Positions 11,570 through 23,300 of a stretch of DNA of 64,000 nt are shown here, in pieces. The first letter of the stretch is position 1. Every line of letters begins with the position of its first letter. This DNA comes from Gadus chalcogrammus (taxonomy: Eukaryota > Chordata > Actinopteri > Gadiformes > Gadidae). Under the pieces are notes generated by a model. That model searched no databases, was not told the DNA's origin, and saw nothing but the letters and a program-made list of their open reading frames with translations. Location of the stretch: positions 558,814 to 622,813 of the forward strand of contig NC_079423.1 of the NCBI RefSeq assembly GCF_026213295.1. The letters are read 5' to 3'. Made by a program: the position numbers and the translations under genes.

Positions 11570-14500
11570 AGCGGAGACAACAGGGCAAATTCCAACCCTT
11601 CAGACGGTTGTTCGGGAAGAGAAAGAAGCGGGAGACGGGGAGGAACCTGGGTGCAGTAGAGCTAAAGGACCATTTTTCTACTGGGGAAGTGTGCAATGGA
11701 GTTGTCTCTGAAAATGAGGAAATTTTGAGGTAAGTAATTGTTAAATATTATATTGATAATGTATACAAGCTTTTTCCGTTTTGTTTTTTTATGGAGATTA
11801 AGCAGGTGGGCGTTTTTTTTTGGAGAGTCAATAGGTTTTATGATACATTTTTGATTTAATCTGAAATATGAACACCTTATGACTAATTGAGCTTGGAGTT
11901 ATTGTATTATTTTGTATTCATTATTGTATAGTATTTATATTCTGTAAAAGGTGTGTTAGCTCCATTCAAACTGAACATACAATACAACTATAAAATGCTT
12001 GTAATTGTTTGAGAGCATTCGTGTGCATAGCCAAATAAATGTATCATTGTGCTCATTCTCAATGGGTGATCTATTAAGTGCATGAAGAAAGGCTTTACAG
12101 TTCATTCAGTAAATGCGATTTACACTCTGGGTTTGATGGCATGCAGGGAGTTGAATCCCGTTGTGCCCCGAGCTATCTCTCACGACAGCATCTTCACTCC
12201 GGAAGAACTGCCAAAGGAAGCTGTTCTGGATCAAACCATGTCCCAGGAAAACGTCTCTGACAAGGTCAGGAACCTGCAGGTATTACAACCATATGGTGAT
12301 TAACACTACCTATAATCATTACAGAGGGGTTTTCTCAAACAAAGTAGGTTTCCATGGCTCATATTAATTAACCTAAATAGCTAAAATATCCAAGTAAAAT
12401 GTCTTATCTCTCATAAGAATTGTATCTTGTATTTTGATGGCCATTAAGAGGCAGATATCCCAAGGTATCAAGTTTGGGAAGAAGCCTCTATCTCTGAGAA
12501 AGAGTGAAGACGAGTGCAGTTCAGATGAGGAGGAGCTTCCGCAGAGTCCTCTCAAGGTGATAGCCCATGTGGAGACCATGCCTACAGAAACTGAGCCCAA
12601 GGTAGGTTCTAGTATGATACGATACAACTTTATTTGTCACTTTGGGCAGAAATTCTTTTTGATATAGCATCAATATACAAACATGTGAACACACAGACAA
12701 ACATGAAACATAGCCATAAATGACAGTATCAAGCATGACGGAAGCCAAGCATACATATGTTACAAAGAGGCTTCATAAATATATCGAAAATGTCATCACT
12801 TTGAGACATTTTATGAAAAATCTTAATGTTATTGGTTTAACAAAAGGATTGATTGATGTATAAAGAAGTATTTAAGTCTGTTGCGGTTGAAAGAAGGAAC
12901 TCTAAAGCGCCTGTTAGAAGGCAGGAGCTGATATTCTCTGTGTAAGACGTGAGACGTCAGTGGAAATATATCTGGCCAGCCTGAGCATGATCTTGTTGTG
13001 GGCTTCCTGGAAGAGGTGTGCTACAGGTAGTCCAAAGATCTTTGAACTAATTTGAATTTGAGGATATAATTTGCCTTATCTTTGACTGAAAGGCAACTCT
13101 GCTAAGCTGTATTACAATAAAGCATTACACTGATTTGTCTGCTAGCTTCAAAGGATCTTAATCTCTGCAGGAAATAGATACGCTGTTGTATCTTTTTGCA
13201 GGTAAATTCTATGTGAGAGGTCCATGATACATTTTCGTCTATCATAACGCTAAGTATTTGTAGGTTGGGACTTGATTGATTTCTGAATCATGGATCTTCA
13301 CTTGGGACAGTTGAAAGTTAGATGGTTTTCCAAAAATGATTTCCTCTGTCTTCAGTGTTAATGATCAGCAAGTTTTTATCACCCCATTCGACTAACCAAT
13401 CCACATTGCCCTGGTACAGTGTATGGTCCTCGGATTGGGTGAATAGGGTCATTAGGGTGGAGTCATCAGAGTATTTTAAAAGATATTGGTTTTGGCACAC
13501 TGGTGGTGTAGTCTGAAGTGTACAAGGTAAAATGCAAAGGGGAGCTAATACAGCTCTGGTGTATTCCAACATTGGTGGTATTTGGAGAGGATAGTGTGTA
13601 GTTGACCTTGACTAGCTTAATCCTGTTTGTGAGAAAGGAAAAAAACGGTGACTAAGATAGGGGTTAATCTGAAACGTAATCATTTTAGATAAAGTATTTC
13701 TGTCCGAATGGTGTTAAACGCAGATGAAAAATCCAGAAAAAGAGACCTGGCATAAATATTTTGGGTTGTCATGATGTTTAGATATGATGTGCACCAGTGA
13801 AACCAATGTATCCTCTGTACTACGGCCTTGTTTGTATGCAAACTGGAATGGGTCTTGCTACCTCCCCAGGTGTCTATTTAGGTGTTGAACCATGATCTTT
13901 TATATTGACTTCATGATCACAGAGGTAAGGGCTATTGGCAGAAAATCATTGTAATCATTGGGGCATTGATGTCTTACCGTCTGTCTTTCTGAAATTCATT
14001 GATGACTCCATCTGGTAGAAAACACCTTTAAATATTGTTCCCAGGTTCAACTAGCAAGCCAGCAGGCTCCGGTACACAGTCCCCCCCTCAAGTCCCCTAG
14101 GTCCAGGAGAGTCCTCCCTCCCACCGGTACCATTGAGTCAATCAACCTGGACGCTGTGCCACAGTGTGCCCCGTGTCTGGACAACACAGCTGCCAAGCAT
14201 AAGCTGTCTGTGAAGCCCAAGAACCAGAGAATCTCCCGCAAACACCGGCGCTTTACCCAAGTAAGAGCCAGGTCCACACATCAGTAAGTTACAAGTTTTT
14301 GCATTGGTTGCCCCCAGGCCTGGATTGTGTTCGTCCAAAGAATTTGACCCATTATTTTATAATTCTACTAACCCTACCCTTCTTGCTGACTCCTGGGATA
14401 ACATCTGCCTCAAGGGCTTTTTTGGTTTTTAATGATTCCTTTTCACCTCCACCCATAGTGTTTTTCACCCATTTTTGTGTGAAAGTTTGTTTGTTTGTCT

Positions 14501-17500
14501 GTTTTCCAGTAAATGTTGATATTGATGGCCCAAGTGTGCTTCTATGTGTAGAGCATTTGAATTTTGGGCGAGGCAAGGGGTCCATCCCGTGCTGTAGTTA
14601 CCAGTGGGGAACCTCCCCTAATCATTCAAGTGGGCCAGTCCATCTCTCACCCAGCTGGCCCATCTTGCCAGAGGGCCGGATCAGCTGCTGTTTTATTCTT
14701 ACCTTTATTTCTTTCCCAGTCTGCCGGTAGATAAAATCAAGCATGCCTTGTTGCATGACATGGTAAGAGACATGTACATTTTCTCTCCATCCAGGAACTG
14801 CAGGATTCCATTCCGGGGGTCTTGCAGGAGGATGAGGAGGTGGCAGGAGGGTTTGCTGCTGAGGAACATTGCTTACAGTCCCTGGAGTCTTCCAATAAAC
14901 AACAATGGCAGCAGGAGGTGGAGGAGAGGATCCGACAGGAGGAAGAGGAGAGGGCAATGAAGGCAGAGGAGAAGAGGCTGCGGAAACTAGATGAGGAGAG
15001 GTGCAGTCAAGTGCAGGAGGAGGAGCGCATCCACAGAGCTGAGGTAGAGGAAAGGAAGCAGAGAGAGTTGGAGACTGAGAGGAGGAGGAGGGAGGAGGAA
15101 GAGGATGAGAGAAGGATCAGGGAAGAAGAAGAATGCAAGCAACGTGAGGAGGAACGTAAACAGGAGGCGGAGGAGGAGGAAGAGGAGGAAAGGAGGAGGA
15201 TCCAAGAAGAACAGGAGCGACTGCAATGGGAGGAGGAAAACCAAGAGAGAAAGCATCGGCAGGAGCAGCGGATACGAGAGGAGGAAGAGAGGAGGCAACA
15301 GGAAGTTGATGTGCAGGGACTCCTTTTGGAGGAGAAGAGGCTCAGAGAAGAGAGGGAAAAACAAGAAAGGAAGAAAAGGCTTCATGAGGAGAAATTTAAA
15401 ACAGAAGAAGACGAGAAAAAGAAGAAGGAAGAAGAGGAAATACACTGGAGAGAGATGGAGGAGAGACAGAGGCCCTTCTCTTTCAAAGTATCCTCGGGCG
15501 AGAAACAGATTCTGTTCCAGAAGGTCAACCTGACTCCTGTTACACCAGCCAGTGGCCACCAGGGCGGCGCTGTAACCGACCAGCGTGCAGGCAACAAAAC
15601 CTCCAGTCCTGATGGAGCAGATCCCCACAACCTAATGTCGTGTCAGTATGTCCCCCACACAGCCATCCTGGTGACTGGGGCCCAGCTCTGTGGACCAGCA
15701 GTCAATTTAGACCAGATCAAAGACACAGCCTGCAAGTCACTGTTGGGTATTGGCGAGGATTGGAAAGCTCAAGGAACACCACCGACCAAGAGCAAGACCT
15801 CCCCAGACCGAAAATCTGGGAAAACCAAATCCCTGAATGAATCCATGCTCACCTCAGACCAGTCGAGTGCAGCGGTCCTTGCCGAATGGGCCAGTATCAG
15901 ATCCAAGATATTTAAGGGGGCAGACGAAGGGAAGTATGAGGATTGCCCTGAAAAAAGCAAGAGCCAGACAGGGCCTGGTGGCGAGGATGCTAACCAATCC
16001 TCGTTCCCACACTCCAACCTCAGGAAGACCATGTCTGCGAGCGCCAAATTCTCCATCACCCCAGCCAAAAAGAAGTTTGGAGACTCCAATAGGAACTCTG
16101 AGCTGTTGAGTCCAGAGGAAAAAGAGACAGTGAAGGAAGGTGCATTCTTTTCTGATACCTGCAGCCAGCCCCAGGCAGCCTCCCCGACCCCAGCTGCTAA
16201 GTCCCCCAACAGGACCAATAAAACGGTCCGCATTGCAGTAAGAGGTACAGAGGAGTGTATGTTTGCCAAAGACCTCCCTTCGTTTCTGGTTCCCAGCCAT
16301 CAAGCCAAACCGGAGGGGATGGAGATGAAAGGTCACAGCCAGGATGAGGCGGAAGGTTCTGATGGCAGCGAGGAGAGGGGACCCGACAGCCAGGACAAAA
16401 CCTCCCCCTTTGGAATCAAGTTAAGACGGACAAACTACTCCCTCCGCTTCCACAGTGAGCAATCCATAGAGAAACGAAAAAAACGCTACAGCGCCGGGGA
16501 CAGTTTTGACGGTGTCCCCTCTCCCCTCACACCCATGGACCCGGACTCCACCCCTGACAGCACGCCGGTGTTCTCTGAGACACCGAGCCCACCATCGCCT
16601 CTCAAAGACGGCGCCATGGTGCAGTTCTTACAGGTATCCCCCTCGTCAATCCCTTTCCGCACAAAACCGGGGCCGAAACACGACTGTGATGGGGAGAAAG
16701 TACCTTCCAGATCTTCTCTCTACCAGAGACCCCTCACATCGCCCAAGCCTGCGGCAGCCGCGTTCAACCCTCCCCCTTCGCCGCTGCCCAAGGACCCCAG
16801 TGAAGCGGTGGCCCAGGGGAGCGGAAGGGGTCCAGAATATTCGGGGAAGGAGCAGGGTGAGGCTGTGGAGGAGACTACTGCCGTGGCCCGTCTGCAGAGG
16901 GGCAACCAGGCGCATACACCTGGGGACGAGGAGCCCAAAGAGAAGAAGTCATTCTTCCCATCCATCAACATCCCTTGGAGAGAGAAGGTGGACCGAAAGA
17001 CAGAGCTTCTCAAAAAAGGTGAGGGGTACTATTCTTACCTTTGAGACATACCTGAGAAAATATTATACATGATATAATATTATTATATCCAGACGTCACT
17101 TCGCAATGACATTTTCCATTTTGGAAGCAATTGTGTATGGAAGTATCACTGTGGTGTTGATAATGAAATTATTTGTCCTTATGGGAAAACATGGTTGTGT
17201 TTGAATCACAGCAATTCTCATGATTCTACGGTAATACAAATCCCTGGAGCACTCTCAAAATATTTAAATGTTCCTCACTGACTGTTTACCACTATATTGT
17301 CCATATATTGGAGATACCTTTAGATTGCAAAATTGGTTGGGTTTGACCCTTACCTCATAATTTAGTCATGTTTGGTTTTGAAAAATCTCTAGTTGCCCTT
17401 TTCAATCACTTAGGTGTTTCACCTACTATTTACTAGTCTTGTTTTTCCTTCAGTCACTGTTTACCTGGGTTCATTGCTATTTTTCCTTTCATAATTGTAC

Positions 17501-18673
17501 CCCACTTTCTCGCTTTTCCATACCTTCCTGTCAAACTCTTCATAAAGCATATAAATCATAAATACATTTAAAAAATACCTAATATCTACCTGTCTGTATG
17601 CAGAGAAACCCTCACTACAGAGCCGGCACTCTCTGGACAGCGCACGGCTCCAGGAGAAGGAGCAGGGGCCCCTGTGGATCACACTGGCTCTGCAGAAGCA
17701 GAAGGGCTTCAGGGAGCAGCAGCAGAGCCGCGATGAGAGACGCAGCCAGAGGGAGGCAAAGCTGGCAGAAAAACAGTCCAAGGAGCGAGAGAGTGTATGT
17801 ATCCTCCATCTTTTTTATCACCTCTCCTGCCCCAAACTCACTTTGAATATAAGTGTTATAGCACACCCATTAACACATAACTACAAGGACATAAAGTATA
17901 AGGAAAGGTACAGGCCCCTTTCATTTTCATTTGCCCCATCAGCAGGCGCTTCTGGTCAGTCCCACGGACGGCAGGGGAACCCCGGGCCCTAGACCAGGAA
18001 AAGCTCTGACCCCCGAGGAGCCCAAGAGACCAGATAGTCTTCTGGGACGCTTTGACCGGAGAGAACATCTGAAGAAAGCAAACACTCTTCCCAGCTCTGT
18101 CACCGGTAAGAAGCTGGATAAATGGTTTGCAAGTTGTTCCCATGTGCTGTTTAATTTATAAATGTTATACATATTTGATGACAGTTGATTGTGCTTAGAG
18201 AGCTTATCAAGCAAGAGTTATGACGCTCACACAGAAGTTGGATTTATTTAAAGTTAAAGTTCAAATGACAAAGTATCTATCGTAATACACACTTCAAGAA
18301 GAAACTACAACGTAGTATTCGTCATTCACATTAAATTGCAAAAAAAAGTAGCAGACCCATTCTGTTATCGTGTTATCGTATTACAAGTGACACCTAGGTA
18401 TACGTTGATGCCTTACGCTGTTTAGTATTGCATTATTCCATTTGTCTTCCAAAGAAGCTCGTCACTTAACCATCGGACGCTATGGTCTATGCTTTTCATT
18501 TTTGCGGTGTAGTCGAGATTGCAGACTCAACATCGTTGCCCCCTGCTGTGAAGGAGGTGTCCAAGCGCTTCTCTTCCAGTGACTCTCCCCAGGTGTGCAC
18601 AGAGCCGGCCTGGCTGGCTCTTGCCAAGCGCAAGGCCAAAGCCTGGAGTGACTGCCCTCAGATCATCAAGTAG
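11570..18673 (+). CDS. cracd: CRACD (KIAA1211), capping protein-inhibiting regulator of actin dynamics; 5' end missing
   Basis: Exons with GT-AG borders and continuous phase: 11570-11729, 12147-12279, about 12455-12601, 14045-14260, 14795-17018, 17604-17794, 17943-18105, 18513-18673 (TAG); about 1,131 residues. Seen: basic start (KFQPFRRLFGKRKKRE), SHDSIF block, TGTIESINLDAVP, a long Glu/Arg/Lys-rich probable coiled coil (14.9-15.47 kb), PHTAILVTGAQLCGPAVNL, SPFGIKLRRTNYSLRF, LWITLALQKQKGFREQQ and an end in AWSDCPQIIK. These blocks match vertebrate CRACD in order, and human CRACD has about 1,233 residues. Known of the family: a cytoplasmic protein that binds and inhibits F-actin capping protein. 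The first visible exon opens in mid-codon, so at least one exon lies upstream and was not found. The third exon could instead start at 12449. The exon at 17943 has a tandem CAGCAG acceptor. A LINE relic fills the fourth visible gap (12.6-14.0 kb). Paralogue CRACDL is less likely because the C-terminal half fits CRACD. Confidence 0.93.
12605..14000 (-). mobile_element. Degenerate non-LTR retrotransposon (LINE) reverse-transcriptase fragment
   Basis: Read on the minus strand inside a cracd intron, this stretch gives broken reverse-transcriptase blocks in the right order: a FQFAY/GRST-like motif near 13.83 kb, LDFSSAFNTI near 13.71 kb, and a KYSDDSTLMTL block (the YADD-like catalytic motif, with Ser for Ala) followed by WLVEWGDKNLLIIN near 13.4 kb. 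Stops and frameshifts separate them, so it is dead. It resembles the fish Rex/CR1/L2-type LINEs, but I cannot name the family. Its limits are approximate; the lower end is set just after the cracd donor at 12602. Confidence 0.7.
17940..17946 (+). promoter_or_regulatory. cracd: Tandem (NAGNAG) splice acceptor of cracd
   Basis: The acceptor reads CAGCAG directly before GCG CTT CTG. Both AGs leave the reading frame intact, so use of the second removes one glutamine. Human CRACD has a serine/valine-rich, poorly conserved stretch here, so either product is tolerable. Actual use is unknown. Confidence 0.5.
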
Positions 18674-20313
18674 CCCACACTGCACACTGCCCACCGACTG
18701 TGTCAATAATATCCCCTTCATTGCAGTTCAGCTCCAGGTCCTACTCAACGTCCCACCACCTGACCCTGTAAAACCAACAAGAAAAACACACAAAAAAAAC
18801 ATTCAATGGTTGGTATATTAATCAAGATAAAGTGTGATTTACCGTGAAATATACGAGAAGATCAAAACAAAATCATACTTTTATACTAACCATTAGTATT
18901 GCAAGCATGCATTTAATAGTCAAATGAAAATAGAAAGGAAAAAGTAACGCCAGTCACTAGAAGAAACATGTCAGTTTGATGTTTGCTCTCAGCTCTGAGC
19001 ACCTCGGATTTAAGAACGACAAAAATCCACTGGCAATACCAACAATGGCTTCCGTTGCAAAAGCCAATCCAAATTACTTACTTTTTTTTGTAGCCATTGT
19101 GGTCCCCATGGTTGTAGATGGATCCTGTGCTAAAGATACCCCATATTATATCCTCATCTCAATAGAGTTTAACCAACGGCTTGTGGGGAAGAATGTCAAA
19201 GCCAGCGTTTTGTCAACATGGGGGTTTCAAAATATTGTTTTAAGGGCTAAACGATTTCATTAACTTACCTGGAGGACAGAGCTGGGTGAACTTTCCACCA
19301 AGCATCCCAGTGTTACAGTCATCTCCTTTGTTACATTCCAATGTTGGTGTAGTTTAATGCTAAGAGTTTCCCTTGCACTTAAACACAGATAGGCCATCTC
19401 CTCTCAGAGCCTCCAGTTTTGTTTTATGAACTGCGACCTGTACTTAGCCTAACAATGTGCACTGTGTCCGTGACGACTGTGACAACTGTCAAAGAAGCTA
19501 TTGTATAATTTGCCATGAAACGGTTGACACAATTTCTATCTCATGCACGCTAATACAATCTTTCAGAAATCCTTCGTGGTGCATAGCTAAAAACAGTGCG
19601 TCAAAGGCTGACAGTGTTATTGGGCATTAACTGTTAATTGTACATTGCTGTCACAATATGGTGATGAACGTAACACTCAATTGACTGGGTACAGAGTAAG
19701 AGTGAGAGAAATAGAATATGGCTACCTACTCGCTATAATATATGTCTCTTGTGTCTGTCCTACTGTAACACAACTGTGTTTGTGGGCATCACTTCCTTTT
19801 TAATGTGATTTGAACTGGTTAGCTTGTCATAACGTTTCAAATGGATTTCTACGACGCTATCTTCCTCACCTTTTGATGTAATGAGTTGTACGTAAGACAT
19901 CATGACCTCTATTTAAGGAATCACGTATGTAAGTCAAGGGGTTCCACCAGGGCCTTGGTCAGCGAGGGGCCACCTAAGGCAGAGTCACTTGGGCATATTG
20001 TTTATACCTATGGTTGTGTACAATAGTGTAGCGTTGCACAGTGTTAAATGTAACAAATATGTTTGGTAATAATTGCACTTTTTTGTCCCACTTAATAGGT
20101 ATTCATGAGGAAGTTCTTACGAAATGCAAAATGTTCTGAATAATGTTAAGTAAATGCTAATGTCTGAAACACAAATTGTCCACCAGATTCCTTATTTCTC
20201 CGTCAAAGGTACATGTGATCTTGATCCCCAAACCTGGTTTCCAGAGAGAATTTGTAATTGAGACCCTAGAGGGACATCAGTGAGATTACCTTTATTTGTG
20301 GGTATTAACGTTG
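18674..20313. other. Region between the convergent cracd and aasdh stop codons; probable 3' UTRs
   Basis: No exon of either strand is supported here. It should contain the cracd 3' UTR from the left and a short aasdh 3' UTR from the right. On the minus strand an AATAAA (20291-20296) lies 17 bases past the aasdh stop, a plausible but unusually close polyadenylation signal. I see no repeat with clear ends. Confidence 0.5.
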
Positions 20314-23300
20314 CTATGCATCTCCTGTCCCTGGAAGTGTTTCCATGTGGGCGTGTCCTTCCAGCTCCTCTTTGTTCGGCGGGTTCGTCAGATCTACGCA
20401 GTACACCATGTCGTTACGACAACCCACCAAAAGGGTGCGCTCCCACACCACGGGCGAGGAAAACAGCTCTCCGGGGAGACTGAGAGAAGCGATCTTGCAT
20501 CCGTCCCTTTCGTCTAGGATCCAAAGCATGCCGTCAGTTGAGGCAACTCCCACCAGAACCTGCTCTCTGCCCAAGGCGGATCGGCTCTCAAAGGCAAATG
20601 GGCTGGCATAAACCCGGCCCGACGTCTGGAAGCTCCAGACCAGGGAGCCACCGGCGGTCTCCAAGCAGTACACGTAACCGTCGTGTGCCCCGCACAGCAC
20701 CCTCTGCCTGTCGGGTGTGAAGCATGGCGTTGAGAACACCGCTCCTTTGGCCAGAAACTGCCACAGCTGAAATGGGTTGCGAATTTGAGTGTCAAATTTG
20801 AATTTCTGTGTCTCGTTTAGAAGGGCGTCAAATTTGATTGTAGCATCAAAGACTAAACTAATGCACTCACCAGTTGCCCTGTGTCGCTGAAGAAGCAGAT
20901 GTTTCCGTCCACAGAGCCAATAACCACACAGCCAGGAGAGCCAGAGGGAGAGGAGAAGAAGGGAGTCTCTCGGTTGTATGTCCACATCACCTCTCCGCTG
21001 TCCTGTAATGTCAACCCAATGAATGGCGGGCAGACCAACTGTGACCTCTGTATAACTATGGCCCATCTACAAATGACCGACCAACCAGCGGCTCCTCATC
21101 TAAGGGATGAGCAGTGGAGCGTGAGGACCACGCAAACCCATCACCAGCACACTTCTTTACGATCTTTATTGAAAATGTCTGTGGATCTGACCCTCTTTGC
21201 TGCTGGCGTTTCAAAGTGCAGTCTATTTTTTACCGGGCAAAATGTGAGGGAGGTAAAGAGGGTTTCAAAAAACATCAAAACAAAACAAAAAGGGACATAG
21301 TATAGTCCCTCATATTGTTTAACTTTGATTGCCAGAGAATGAGATTCCATTTAAATAAGTTACAGAACCATCCATAACGTATAGTCTTTTCTAAACAACT
21401 TTGTGAGACAACAGCCAGGTATCATTTACATAGCAGCTTTGCAGTGCAATCATAGATCAACAGCACTGACGGTAAATCAGTTCTGTCATGTAATTTCATG
21501 GTAGCAAACCAGCGCTCAAAAAATAACTGAATAAAACAGAGTTTGCTCCACTCACAGGGTAGAGACACACAAAGTGACCCCTCAAAGATGCGGCGTAAAG
21601 GCGCCTCCGGGTTGGTTCGAGGTATGGAGACGAGAAAACTGCCCCCCCACCACAGTGATACTTCCATACACACTTTTGCGCCTACAAGAAAATAACACAT
21701 ATTGTACATAGAAACACAGCTCAAGAGTGTAGAAAAACGTTGATTACGATTTGTAATAAAATTGATGAACGCCTCAGTCATACCCAAGAGTAAAGTAAAG
21801 TCACTTCCAAAGCAATTGTAGGACTTTATATCTACCTTTAGGCTTGTATATCTTTCTTGATACATGATATCTGGCATTGTTAACTCATTAAGACACAATA
21901 CAAAAATTTGAAAATAACCACAACAGTCATACAAAATTGTATGACTGTTGTGGTTCCTACCTGCGGGTCCAAGGCATAGAGATGGCCATCATGAGAACCT
22001 ACGATAACCAAGCCTGTGGCGGGGTCCACCGCAGGGCTGCTTTTCACGGCATCACCCGTCTCAAACACCCACCGACTCGCCCCTGACGCCACACACAGAA
22101 AGTACACAGCGCCATCGTAGCAACCTGCAAACCAAAGACCTGAGTGTTAGTCGTGACGCTGTTTTTGCAAACACCCTTCAGTTCATCTTTTCAGTTGATC
22201 ATTGAATCATGGTTTTGAGAACCGTGGCACTCACCTACTGCCAGCTGGGTCCCGCAGCGCATCACCACGGCTGACGACTCTATCCTGTCTCCCAGCACGC
22301 GCTCCCACAGAAGCCCCCCGGTGGTCAGGTCCAGGGCCTGCATGCGGTGAGAGTGGGAGCCGATGAACACCGTAGCTTTTTTTGACCCAGTTCCTCCGGC
22401 CTCGCTGTCCTGCACCACTACCAGCAGTGGCGAGGCGTCCACACAGCGACCCATGTCTGAAGACCATCTCACACGCAGCTCTGGGGATCTTGGCTCAAGC
22501 TCTGGGACCAACGCCTGCTGGATCCCCGTCTCGCTAGTATCTTTGGCTGAATAATCATTCTTGATGTTTGCCGATATCGTTTTACAGTGAGAGCCGCTGA
22601 GGGTCTCTGGATTGCTCACATTCATTTCCAGTACCTGACCAGCCCTCCTCAGTACTTTAGTAAGTCTGCCATCAGTTGAACCTACTGGTCCATGTAGATG
22701 ATGTGGTGCTGAATACGTTTCTGTGTGTTCTCTCTTGACCATGGTTGAAGAGGCAGGATGGTCTGCTGAACGTTTCCTAGCCGAGGGTGCGTTTGGAATA
22801 TTGTCAGCTGCGGGGGAGAGCCGTGTTGCCCTCGCAACGAGGTACACCACCTCTGTGAACGACCCTTCAAGTATGGCTTCTAAAAGTCCCGGTACGCCAA
22901 GTCCGACGGTTGCTATGATGTCATCGCAGAGACGTAGGGCTTTCAGAGAGTCACCTCCACTGAACAGGAAGAGGGAGTCATCCTCAACCACTGCATCTTC
23001 CGGAAGACCCAAACTATCCTGACCATGAAAACAATAATGACATGCTAATTAAAAAGGAACCCATGTCATTGCAGCCATCACTTTAGTGTAAATAATAGAA
23101 ACCCCATTCAATCACAAAGGGATAACTAGCGTATGAATTTAGACACATACAGGGGTTTGCATCGAGAATGGCAAGAATCACATCTACCTTTTGAATAACC
23201 AGTGGATTGAAAGCATTGAATGAAGAGATGAATGACTGAAAAAAGTTAATTTGTATTTATTTAATATAGTGTCCATACCTGCCATAGACAGATGAGTCTC

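Noticed and set aside
15105..15628. Overlapping frames of 142 and 213 codons on both strands
   Set aside because: Shadows of the Glu/Arg-rich cracd exon.
21422..21934. Apparent frameshift in aasdh (frame with WWGGSFLVSIPRTNPEAP)
   Set aside because: The correct exon (21681-21556) reads in another frame, joins in phase, and matches the propeller sequence.
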